This document shows, one piece after another, positions 17,135-24,739 of a stretch of 28,188 nt of DNA. The DNA comes from Hungatella sp. UBA5385 (GTDB lineage: Bacteria; Bacillota; Clostridia; Lachnospirales; Lachnospiraceae). How positions within the stretch are numbered: the stretch's first letter is position 1; each line of letters opens with the position of its first letter. The stretch covers positions 414-28,601 of the forward strand of contig DHOR01000023.1 in assembly GCA_002409995.1 (NCBI GenBank). Reading direction: 5' to 3'. The notes beneath the pieces are model-generated. The model saw only the letters and a list, made by a program, of their open reading frames with translations, ran no database searches and had not been told where the DNA came from. A program made the position numbers and the translations under genes.

Positions 17135-17542
17135 GTAATGTGATGTGTGCTGCAGGTGAGGTTATTTGGTGGGAATATTTGGGTCGGTGATGTTATTTGG
17201 CTTTTAGTGAGCTTTAATTTCTTGAAAGTAAGAAAAAACTCATATTTGATGTTTTCGAATGATATAAAATGGTTTATCATAAGAGTATGCACCTCTCTTG
17301 TTTGGTATGGTATTTGGTCGTACTCTTATTATACTAAATGGTGCATTTTTGATGTCAGGATTTATTTATTAAATTATCATTTTGCTTGAATATGCTGCTT
17401 TAGTTACTGTTTAAGATGGGATAGTATTATAATCCCTGGACCGAAACCGCCACAGCCTTTCATAGCAAAAACAAATATTCAAACTCCATCCCCGCTGCCA
17501 TATCCCTCTCCTATCTCACTCCTCCAATCTACCAACCCGTAG
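17135..17542. other. AT-rich non-coding stretch between the two palindromes
   Basis: About 400 bp without a credible gene. The part at 17160-17430 is clearly AT-rich, in contrast to the GC-rich palindromes on both sides; the part at 17440-17540 is pyrimidine-rich on the plus strand. A possible pseudoknot-forming pair of inverted repeats lies at 17279-17346, and an isolated TATAAT at 17428-17433 lacks a good -35. The reading frame at 17147-17389 has no ribosome binding site and no recognisable domain, so I do not call it a gene. Confidence 0.6.
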
Positions 17543-17820
17543 CCAGAGTGTTATTGTCGTGGCAGCAGGGCAGCAATGAGGAAGCGAAGTGACTTTTCCG
17601 AGGTACGAACGGAGTTAAAGAAAACAGCAGGAAAACTGTGGGGCAGCGTAGGGCATACAAGGCCCGGAGCTGAGTGCACATGGAGAAAAAGGCATAAAGT
17701 CTTTTTCGGAATTTGCACGATCCCCGCAGTTTTCCTGCTGTTTACTTTTAGTCCGTTCCACCAAGGAAACGGAACTTTGATTCTCATAGCTGCCCTGCTG
17801 CCACGGCAATAACACTCTGG
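17543..17820 (+). repeat. Long palindromic element, copy B (structured RNA or MITE-like)
   Basis: A 278-bp imperfect inverted repeat: left arm 17543-17643, apical region 17644-17721, right arm 17722-17820. The outermost 32 nt pair with one mismatch (CCAGAGTGTTATTG is the perfect outer part), and the inner 17 bp (17622-17638) pair perfectly. On the plus strand the apical region holds the 39-nt core (17647-17685) shared with copy A. A hairpin with stem AAAAAG/CTTTTT (17686-17706) follows, then CGGAATTT (17707-17714). The arms are largely unrelated to those of copy A apart from GCAGGAAA-type blocks. It ends 12 bp from the cls stop codon, on the side where the cls transcript would terminate. Class unknown. 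Confidence 0.85.
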
Positions 17821-17832
17821 CGGCCCCCCCGT

Positions 17833-19488
17833 CTACAACAGAGGGGAAAGCAGCCTGGAACATTGCTCCTTAATGCGGATCATCAGGCTCCGGGATTCAT
17901 AGACCTCACGGGTAATTTCTTTGCAGACCTTTAAATCCTCAAGGAAGATTTCTTCCAGCCTCTGGGTGGTGGCCTCATCGTAGATTACTGCATTTACCTC
18001 AAAATTCAGTTCAAAGCTTCTGATATCCATGTTGGCAGTTCCGTAAGAACTGACCCTTCCGTCTGTCATGACACCCTTGGCATGGAGAAATCCATTTTCA
18101 TAGGTGTAGCATCTGGCTCCGGCTTCCAGTAAGTCTGCCACATAGGAATATGTTGCCCAATAGACAAAGGGATGATCTGGTTTGCAGGGGATCATCAGAC
18201 GTACGTCTACACCGGAACGGGCAGCAACTGTCAGGCTGGTAAGAACTGCATCATCAGGCACGAAATAAGGGGTTTGAATGTAGATATGGTCCCTTGCTTT
18301 GGAAAAAAGACGGATATAGTTATCTCTGATTTGCCTGCTGCTGGCATCTGGACCACTGGCAATTATCTGAATGCCCAGATAATTACCCTCTGGATTCCTT
18401 CTGTCTGTCAGGATAGGATGCTCATTTGCTAGCTCATGAGCCATTGGTTGTTCGAATCCCTGACCCATGTCTTGAGCCGCTTCACTATTAACTCCCTGAC
18501 CCACATCTTGAGCCACTTCCCTATCGACTCCCTGACCCACATCTTGAGCCGCCCCATGGTCAACTCCCTGCTCCATCTCCTGCGCCTCACCAAAATACTT
18601 CATATCCTTAAATAGATTTTCCCCCGCTGCATAATTCCAGTCAAGGGCAAAGCGGATTTGGAGACTTAAAACAGAACCTCCTGTCAGCTTTAAATGGGTG
18701 TCTCTCCAGTAGCCGAATTTCTTATCCTTTGAAATGTATTCCCGGCCAATGTTGAAGCCGCCTACATAGCCTACCCGGTTGTCGATTACCACTATTTTTC
18801 TGTGGTTGCGGTAGTTAACCCGGAGCTGCAGCCTTCCAAGAATGGGCGGGAAGAAGATTCCTACCTTAACTCCGTTTTCCTCAAGATTTCTCCATTTGGA
18901 CTTGGGCATAAAACGGCCGCCCATACCGTCACAGAGGATGCGGACCTCTACGCCTGCTTTGGCTCGTTCAATGAGGATGGGGCTGATGGAGTCAAAAACC
19001 TCGTCATTTTTGATTATATAATACTGAAGATGGATAAAATGTTCTGCTTTGGCAAGCTCTGCCCGTAAATCTTCGAATTTTTCTAATCCGTCTGTAAATA
19101 TAGCCACTGTATTGTCAGTTGTGAGGACTGCCCCTGAGGTTTCTAAGTTGTATACTACCAGGTCACCGTAATCTCTAGATAGAGGGTCTGTCAGGCAGAA
19201 ATCAATGCTTCTTAGGTAATTCTCCTGTTTCTTAATTGTATAGCTGACTCTGTCTTCCACTTCCTTAATACGGAACATTTTGCTTTTTCTCATATCCTGA
19301 CCAAGGAATAAGTAAAATAGAATTCCGAACACAGGGATAAAATACAGGGCCAGAAGCCAGGTCCACACTGATTTTGGATCACGCCTCTGAAAAAATACAA
19401 TGATAATTGAAAGAATCAGATTAATATAGATAAGATTATCCATCATCCATTCCCAAGTGAGTTTAATGTACGTCCAAGCTGTCTCCAT
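17833..19488 (-). CDS. cls: Cardiolipin synthase (phospholipase D family)
   Basis: Membrane enzyme that joins phosphatidylglycerol molecules to make cardiolipin. The N-terminus has two membrane helices (about 17-33 and 43-63) with the PLDc_N-type stretch RRDPKSVWTWLLALYFIP. Two HKD motifs are present: H229/K231/D236 in NYRNHRKIVVID and H469/K471/D476 in FLHAKGVMTDG. Between the two halves lies an insertion of about 50 residues made of 12-residue repeats (VDREVAQDVGQG and variants, about 307-345). I chose ATG 19488 (METAWTYIK) because GGAGG lies 8 nt upstream; ATG 19509 has no such site. It overlaps the end of pilB by 26 nt, so it is translated from the pilus transcript. A small GC-rich hairpin spans its stop codon (17827-17846). 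Confidence 0.95.
   Translation of the reverse strand: METAWTYIKLTWEWMMDNLIYINLILSIIIVFFQRRDPKSVWTWLLALYFIPVFGILFYLFLGQDMRKSKMFRIKEVEDRVSYTIKKQENYLRSIDFCLTDPLSRDYGDLVVYNLETSGAVLTTDNTVAIFTDGLEKFEDLRAELAKAEHFIHLQYYIIKNDEVFDSISPILIERAKAGVEVRILCDGMGGRFMPKSKWRNLEENGVKVGIFFPPILGRLQLRVNYRNHRKIVVIDNRVGYVGGFNIGREYISKDKKFGYWRDTHLKLTGGSVLSLQIRFALDWNYAAGENLFKDMKYFGEAQEMEQGVDHGAAQDVGQGVDREVAQDVGQGVNSEAAQDMGQGFEQPMAHELANEHPILTDRRNPEGNYLGIQIIASGPDASSRQIRDNYIRLFSKARDHIYIQTPYFVPDDAVLTSLTVAARSGVDVRLMIPCKPDHPFVYWATYSYVADLLEAGARCYTYENGFLHAKGVMTDGRVSSYGTANMDIRSFELNFEVNAVIYDEATTQRLEEIFLEDLKVCKEITREVYESRSLMIRIKEQCSRLLSPLL
18457..18591. repeat. 36-bp tandem repeat inside cls
   Basis: Three direct copies of a 36-bp unit starting TCCCTGACCCA (18457-18492, 18493-18528, 18529-18564) plus a degenerate partial fourth copy. 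Each unit is in frame and encodes 12 residues of the pattern V-x-x-x-A-A-Q-D-V/M-G-Q-G. It lies in the linker between the two phospholipase D halves, where copy-number changes would keep the frame. Confidence 0.85.
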
Positions 19489-21193
19489 TCCTGTTTCCTC
19501 CAATCTCATATGTTATGCGTTCCATCTCTTCTACAGTGGTAATTCCTGCTAAAACCATTTTAGCAGCTTCCTCAGCTAAGGTGGACATGCCCATATGTTT
19601 TACAGCATAATTTTTCATCTCTTCTATTGGTGCTGCTTCTGCTATCATTTTGGAAAGACCTGGGTCTATACCAAGAATTTCATGAATGGCGATTCTTCCT
19701 TTATATCCTGTATCACTGCATAGATAACAGCCTTTGCCTTTTTTGAGCATTAATTTTTCTCCGGGTTGTTTTGCCCGTTTGTATAGTATTTTATACTCAT
19801 TTTCTCCAGCTTCATAGGTCTCTGTACAAAATGGGCATACTTTCTTCATGAGACGCTGGGCAACTACACCTTTTACAGCGGCGGCAGCCAGATAGAGCTC
19901 AATTCCCATATCCTTTAGTCTGGTAATGGAAGATACCGCATCATTGGTGTGAAGTGTGGAGAATACCAGATGTCCTGTTATGGCGGCTCTGGAAGAAAGT
20001 CTGGCTGTTTCTGTATCTCTTGTTTCTCCTACCATTATTATATCAGGGTCTTGGCGAAGAATCGACCTGAATCCGGATTCAAAGGTTACTCCTGCTCTTT
20101 CATTGATCTGAATCTGACTGATTCCCGGTAGATTTCGTTCTACCGGGTCCTCTAATGTAACAATATTAACAGGCTGGCTGCTTAAGTACTGAAGCAGCAT
20201 ATAAAGTGTGGTTGTTTTGCCGCTTCCTGTAGGTCCTGTTAAATAGATGATTCCACTGGGTGACTTGATCAGTTCCATCATCCGTTTATAATTTTCCTCT
20301 GTCATACCAAAAGTATTGCCAAAATCTACAGGAGTATTGGTTGTCATAAACCGAAGCACTCCTTTTTCTCCATAAATGGTGGGGACAAATGAAACTCTGA
20401 TGTTCATTTCCTTGTTTTCCAGTCTGATTTTGAAGTGACCGTCCTGGGCGGAACGCTTTTTGGCAATGTCCATATGGGCAAGTATTTTAATACGTGCCAC
20501 CAGACCCTGATGTATGGAGGAAGACAGTGTCATATATGGAAGTAGCATTCCGTCCCTTCTCATCCGTATCACTGTTTCCTGTTCGTTGGGTTCAATATGG
20601 ATATCGCTGACATTTGTATTATAACCTTTAATTAAAAGGCTGTTGAGCAAACGGACAATAGGTGCTCCCTCTTCCTCTGAAGTATTGATTAGCTCTTCCA
20701 GCCTGTGTTTTCCGTATTCTGCGTGTTCACTGGCACTTCTGGCTGCTGCACGGGCATCAATGCCGGAATAATTCAGTTGAGTGGCAAGAGCAATGGATTT
20801 GTGCTGGCTCAGCACCAGCTGAATTCTCATATCAGTAACTAGCTTAATATCCTCAAGTGCATACAAATCCAGAGGGTCTGAAGTGGCTACTAACAGGCTG
20901 CTTCCTTCTATGGAAATTGCTAACACCCCGTATTTTTCAGCCAGCTGCCTTGGAATTTTCTCTACGGCTCGTTCGTCAATCTGGCAGTATTCCAAATCCA
21001 CTACTTGAAGCCCTGTGTATTTTCCCAGAACCTCCATAATGTCCTGCTCTGTTAAATATCCAAGCTCTGTAAAAACCTCTCCGATTCGCTTTTCTTCAGA
21101 GCTTTCCTCTAACTCTCTTAATCCTTCCTGCAACTGTTCTTCTGATATAGAGCCGTACTCCACCAGTAATTTTCCAATATGAATTCCTCTCAT
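19463..21193 (-). CDS. pilB: Type IV pilus assembly ATPase PilB / GspE
   Basis: Hexameric cytoplasmic ATPase that powers pilus extension or pseudopilus assembly. A MshEN-type N-terminal domain (about 1-150, GKLLVEYGSISEEQL) is followed by the linker domain with SDIHIEP. The motor has Walker A GPTGSGKTTT (near 320), an Asp box in TLEDPVE, Walker B DIIMVGE (near 385) and a His box (STLHTNDA). The family zinc site CPFC...CYLC lies near 445-475. The ATG at 21193 (MRGIHIGKLL) has GAGG at better spacing than the ATG at 21199. It is the last pilus gene of the operon, unlike many clusters where pilB precedes pilC. No pilT-like retraction ATPase is seen in the window. Confidence 0.95.
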   Translation of the reverse strand: MRGIHIGKLLVEYGSISEEQLQEGLRELEESSEEKRIGEVFTELGYLTEQDIMEVLGKYTGLQVVDLEYCQIDERAVEKIPRQLAEKYGVLAISIEGSSLLVATSDPLDLYALEDIKLVTDMRIQLVLSQHKSIALATQLNYSGIDARAAARSASEHAEYGKHRLEELINTSEEEGAPIVRLLNSLLIKGYNTNVSDIHIEPNEQETVIRMRRDGMLLPYMTLSSSIHQGLVARIKILAHMDIAKKRSAQDGHFKIRLENKEMNIRVSFVPTIYGEKGVLRFMTTNTPVDFGNTFGMTEENYKRMMELIKSPSGIIYLTGPTGSGKTTTLYMLLQYLSSQPVNIVTLEDPVERNLPGISQIQINERAGVTFESGFRSILRQDPDIIMVGETRDTETARLSSRAAITGHLVFSTLHTNDAVSSITRLKDMGIELYLAAAAVKGVVAQRLMKKVCPFCTETYEAGENEYKILYKRAKQPGEKLMLKKGKGCYLCSDTGYKGRIAIHEILGIDPGLSKMIAEAAPIEEMKNYAVKHMGMSTLAEEAAKMVLAGITTVEEMERITYEIGGNRNGDSLDVH

Positions 21194-21208
21194 AACCATT
21201 TCCTCAAA

Positions 21209-21763
21209 CTACTCTTCCTCCAGAGAATAAAACAGATAAACCTCTTTCTGGTCATCCCATTCCTCCGGATAAATCACTGATTCTCCCATCCATTCCATAT
21301 TCAGCAGCTCAATCATTGTTTCCACTGAATATGGGGAAGCGTCCTCTCTTCGTGTTGCTGTAATGCTGTATTTCAGAACTGGCTTATGATCAAAATCCGG
21401 CTCTGTGATCTCACAGGATACTTTGATTCCGTGAGATGCTGTGTCATCGTAAACTAAATTACCATCAAAATATACCTTCCCATCTTCCTTAAAATATATT
21501 ACGTGATCCCCATCAATGATGGATTCCCCTGTAAAGCTTACCTCCAAATGATCTGCAAATGATATTTTCTCCTTAACCAATCCGCTAATCATCCAGCCAA
21601 AACGGTCAAGCTCATAGATGTCTGCATTCTTCCTGAATATATTGCCGGAAAACAGATAGGCTCCGGAAGCTGCCATCATAACAACAAACGCAATGACCAT
21701 AGCTGCCAGAAGCTCCACCAGAGTCATTCCTGCATTATTGTCCTTCCCTATCCATTTCATCAT
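21209..21763 (-). CDS. Minor prepilin, PilW-like
   Basis: Protein with a class III signal peptide: MMKWIGKDNNAG before the cleavage site, then MTLVELLAAMVIAFVVMMAA, with Glu at mature position 5. The remaining 150 or so residues are a soluble pilin head without recognisable signature. ATG 21763 is chosen here; ATG 21760 and a GTG at 21772 are also possible, all near AGGTGAGG. It overlaps the upstream prepilin gene by 29 nt and is followed by pilB after 15 nt. By position and size it is probably a minor (tip-complex) pilin; the PilW assignment is tentative. Confidence 0.8.
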   Translation of the reverse strand: MMKWIGKDNNAGMTLVELLAAMVIAFVVMMAASGAYLFSGNIFRKNADIYELDRFGWMISGLVKEKISFADHLEVSFTGESIIDGDHVIYFKEDGKVYFDGNLVYDDTASHGIKVSCEITEPDFDHKPVLKYSITATRREDASPYSVETMIELLNMEWMGESVIYPEEWDDQKEVYLFYSLEEE

Positions 21764-22136
21764 CTGCCTCACCTGCCTCTGTTACAGGAACCATTGTCCT
21801 TAGAATTACCGGGAAATTTAATTCATTGCCGTCCCGCCCCTTCTCTATGCCATATTCTTTAATCATAACAGGCATTGTATAACGTTTCTTTCCTACGGTA
21901 AAGGTTATATCAGTTTCTTTTTCACTGATCGGGCTGTCTCCTTTTATAGCCGCCTCATTGGCTTTTGCAGCAAGTGCTTCGTAACGTCTTCCATCTGAAA
22001 CTCTCTGCTGTGCCTGTCCTACACTTTTTATGGCGGCTGTAAATACCAGCATAAGAACCATCATGGCTGCCAGAACCTCAGTGAGGGTTACACCTTTTTG
22101 GTCTTTCATAAAATTGTTAAGATTTCTCATATTCAT
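21735..22136 (-). CDS. Minor prepilin, PilV/GspI-like
   Basis: A 133-residue prepilin with a 15-residue leader ending KDQKG and a mature start VTLTEVLAAMMVLMLVF, including Glu5. The short head domain and its position between the E5-lacking prepilin and the PilW-like prepilin suit a minor pilin of the PilV/GspI type. GAGGGGG lies 6 nt before the ATG. It overlaps the next gene. Exact family is uncertain. Confidence 0.8.
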   Translation of the reverse strand: MNMRNLNNFMKDQKGVTLTEVLAAMMVLMLVFTAAIKSVGQAQQRVSDGRRYEALAAKANEAAIKGDSPISEKETDITFTVGKKRYTMPVMIKEYGIEKGRDGNELNFPVILRTMVPVTEAGEADDEMDREGQ

Positions 22137-22151
22137 GATCGCCCCCTCTGA

Positions 22152-22643
22152 TTAATTCCCTGGCTCATAACGTACCAGAGTCCAGCTGCTATCTTCCGCT
22201 AATTCATCTATTTCCAGAACGACTGAAATGCTTTCTTTACTTGGTCCCATTTCTGCTTCTGCAGTTAAAATCAATTGTTTGGTATCAGTATCATATATTC
22301 CGGTCATAGTACAGGTTCCCATGGAGGAATCAAGTTTCCATACAATTGGAGTTACGGCGACTTCTTCAGACAGAGGCTCTTCTTCTATATAGGGTTTTAG
22401 CTCCTCCATAACAGCCAGTCTAAGTACACCCTCCTGATCCTCTGTAAATTCTGCTACAGCAATTTGGGCTATGGAGGCTGCAGTGAAATGAACCTGCCGA
22501 TTCAAATATTCACGATTACTTCTCCTGTAATAAGAGGAAGCCAATTCCATTGCTGCAACCATAAATACCATAATAGCTAAAGCCATAATTAGAACCCAGA
22601 CCATTACATATCCATTCTCATTATTTTTCTTCTGTAACTTCAT
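22152..22643 (-). CDS. Minor prepilin lacking Glu5, PilX/GspK-like
   Basis: A 163-residue protein with a short leader (MKLQKKNNENG) followed by YVMVWVLIMALAIMVFMVAA, a pilin-type N-terminal helix. Mature position 5 is Trp instead of Glu. Loss of Glu5 is a known trait of GspK and some PilX-type tip pilins, so this one is likely to cap the fibre. It starts 23 nt inside the end of the PilO-like gene with GGAGTGAAAG upstream. Functional assignment is by context and N-terminal form only. Confidence 0.7.
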   Translation of the reverse strand: MKLQKKNNENGYVMVWVLIMALAIMVFMVAAMELASSYYRRSNREYLNRQVHFTAASIAQIAVAEFTEDQEGVLRLAVMEELKPYIEEEPLSEEVAVTPIVWKLDSSMGTCTMTGIYDTDTKQLILTAEAEMGPSKESISVVLEIDELAEDSSWTLVRYEPGN

Positions 22644-23235
22644 AAAAGACTTTCACTCCTTGGGAAGGGCTGGCTTTTGGATAATGCATGGTGCATACAA
22701 CAGTCAAGGCAATCTGGGATTCTTCATCTTCCCAATGACAGGCAGTTACTTTCAACCAGATCTGTTCTGCTGCCATATCAAGAAAACGGTAATAATCATC
22801 CTCTGTTCCTGCGGCAGCAATAGTAAGGGTAATGTCAAAAACAGGATATATGGATTCCCTAATACTTTCTTCACCACCTGCTGCATTTACAGTCTCCGCT
22901 GTATCAACCGCCAGCTCCAGCGGAACCAGACCATACTGCTCCAACATTGCCGTAATCTGTGGAACCAAAGCAGAATTCCCTCTGTATTCCGGGTATAATT
23001 CCAGTTGTTTGTTCAACACCTGTTCCTCTTCTTCAATCTCAAGCTCCAACTGAGTAACTGTTTTCACATTACTGCCTTTTTCCTGTTCCTGCAGTTTTAA
23101 GACAGCAAGCTGATCCTGCTTTTCCATCAGCCGGGAGTAAGCAGGTGCTTCCAGAAAATAGTAACAAATTGTACCTAATACCAAAATGAAAGCGATATAA
23201 ACCAGAACTTTTTCTCTTATTGTGAGTTTTCTCAT
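22621..23235 (-). CDS. pilO: PilO-like pilus alignment protein
   Basis: A 204-residue bitopic membrane protein: short cytoplasmic N-terminus, one helix (about 10-28, VLVYIAFILVLGTICYYFL), a coiled coil (about 31-80, rich in Glu, Gln and Leu), and a C-terminal ferredoxin-like domain. This is the PilO/GspM architecture, whose members link the inner membrane ATPase platform to the pilus. Its start overlaps the stop of the PilM-PilN fusion as ATGA, which suggests balanced translation of the two partners. Confidence 0.8.
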   Translation of the reverse strand: MRKLTIREKVLVYIAFILVLGTICYYFLEAPAYSRLMEKQDQLAVLKLQEQEKGSNVKTVTQLELEIEEEEQVLNKQLELYPEYRGNSALVPQITAMLEQYGLVPLELAVDTAETVNAAGGEESIRESIYPVFDITLTIAAAGTEDDYYRFLDMAAEQIWLKVTACHWEDEESQIALTVVCTMHYPKASPSQGVKVFYEVTEEK

Positions 23236-24719
23236 GGCTGTGTCTCCTCGCCTTTTGGCAAAATACAGGAGATATTAAAATAATAAGCTCCATCCTTTAG
23301 TCCATCCAGTGGATTCTTATCTGTAAATCCATAATACTCCACAGATTGAAATAACCCACTGCTCTCTAAGCGGCTTACATAGGCTGAAATCTCCTGATAG
23401 TTGGAAGCTTTTCCACGAAAGGTCACAGTACCTTCCCTGTAGTTAAGATCAAAAGCTGTCACAGCATCCCTTCCTTCAGATATAATCCTGTTGCGAATCT
23501 CACTCTTCATCTGTGGATACTCTGCTAACTGACGTTCTATATTCTCATTTGTTTCACGGGCTTCCTGCAAAGCTTTTAATATTGTTTCCAGTTCCTCAGC
23601 CTGTTTTACCTGCTTATAATCTCCCTGATTCATTGCAGCTTCCATATCTTCAATCTGAGACTGGATTCTTCTCAGTTCCTGACTATGCCCCATATAAGAA
23701 GCAAAGGTCCAGAACACCATGAACGCCGGCAGAGCTGCAAGAGCAGTCATATATAACAGATGGATTCTGGCTTTCTTTCTGTTTCCCATGCTTGCAGAGA
23801 TAAGGTCAGGAAGTCTTGCAGGCTTTAGAAGACTTCCTGTATTAAAGATAAAGTCAGACAGGGAATAAGACAGCCCTTCTGCTATTTGAAAATCAACTCC
23901 TGCTTCTGGGACAGATACCGTAATCTGCTCCTCTTTTTGAATATTGGGGATTAATACCTTACATTCCTCTTTGGTTAAACCGCATAAATAGATATTTTCA
24001 AATCTGTATTCCTCCCTGCGGATCTTCCCAAAACGAGCAACAGACCGGATTGCATTTTCAATTTCTTCAGTACATGCCTGCCGGCCTCGTTCCTCCACAA
24101 GACGGAGGCGGTTTGTATAGGCATAAACTCCATTGATGAAAAGAGAAGTCATCAGATTCCTTCCGTCTGCAATTGCAAGAATAAAGGTTTTAGAATGGAG
24201 GCCCTGCTGGAAATGTACCAGACGGCTGACTCCGTCAAAGGCTGCCTCTATAGATTTAAGAGGCATTTTACATTGGGTAAATCTCTCTATATACTGTTCT
24301 ATCATCTGCCGCTTAACAGCAATACATATAATAGTCCGGGGTCCTTTGTTATTCTGAGGTTCGGCTGGAGCACTGTAGTGGTAGAGATAGGAAGGCTCCT
24401 CTGATTCCAGTATGTATTCCTGCATTTCTCTTCTTGCCAGCTCCCTTAATTGGGCCGGAGACATTGGCGGAACCTCTAATACCTTAGTAAGTATCTGGCT
24501 TCCTGCCAGAATGAGAGCGACATTTTTACAGCGGGAATAAAACCTGTCCCGAATCTCCTGTAAAGCCTGGCAGACAGATGCTTCATCTGTGATTACATCA
24601 TTGATCAGAGTTCCCTTCTTCAGGCTGATCCTGCAGCAATCCAGTATTTTAATTTTCTTTCCAACGCTTCCTAACACTGCCAGAATTTCGTCTTCTCCCA
24701 GATAAATCGAAAGCTTCAT
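23232..24719 (-). CDS. PilM-PilN fusion (GspL-like pilus platform protein)
   Basis: A 495-residue protein that appears to combine two proteins usually encoded separately. Residues 1 to about 310 resemble PilM, an actin-like cytoplasmic protein (MKLSIYLGEDEILAVLG, then an IEAAFDGVSRLV segment and ILAIADGRNLMTSLFINGVY). A membrane helix at about 323-345 (LYMTALAALPAFMVFWTF) is followed by a coiled coil (about 348-405) and a PilN-like ferredoxin fold (about 420-495). This order equals that of GspL in type II secretion. GAGGGG precedes the ATG by about 8 nt. It is followed by PilO with an ATGA overlap. No stop or frameshift marks the junction. Confidence 0.82.
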   Translation of the reverse strand: MKLSIYLGEDEILAVLGSVGKKIKILDCCRISLKKGTLINDVITDEASVCQALQEIRDRFYSRCKNVALILAGSQILTKVLEVPPMSPAQLRELARREMQEYILESEEPSYLYHYSAPAEPQNNKGPRTIICIAVKRQMIEQYIERFTQCKMPLKSIEAAFDGVSRLVHFQQGLHSKTFILAIADGRNLMTSLFINGVYAYTNRLRLVEERGRQACTEEIENAIRSVARFGKIRREEYRFENIYLCGLTKEECKVLIPNIQKEEQITVSVPEAGVDFQIAEGLSYSLSDFIFNTGSLLKPARLPDLISASMGNRKKARIHLLYMTALAALPAFMVFWTFASYMGHSQELRRIQSQIEDMEAAMNQGDYKQVKQAEELETILKALQEARETNENIERQLAEYPQMKSEIRNRIISEGRDAVTAFDLNYREGTVTFRGKASNYQEISAYVSRLESSGLFQSVEYYGFTDKNPLDGLKDGAYYFNISCILPKGEETQP

Positions 24720-24739
24720 GAATCCACCCCTCTACGGCA

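Noticed and set aside
17147..17389. Plus-strand 80-codon hydrophobic reading frame between the palindromes
   Set aside because: No ribosome binding site, no recognisable domain, AT-rich low-information sequence; most likely chance.
17551..17812. Overlapping reading frames on both strands inside copy B, both ending in LIAALLPRQ
   Set aside because: The identical ends on opposite strands are produced by the palindrome itself. They are not genes.
16855..17820. The palindromes as SRP RNA, 6S RNA, RNase P RNA or IscB-associated RNA
   Set aside because: Lengths are in a similar range, but I could not find the conserved motifs of these RNAs (for example the SRP GGAAG/AGCAG apical pattern or the RNase P GAGGAAAGUCC), and there is no adjacent nuclease or transposase gene.
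16855..17820. A CRISPR array or composite transposon
   Set aside because: No regularly spaced direct repeats and no cas or transposase gene. The two elements share only the apical core, not the arms, so they are not simple IS ends.
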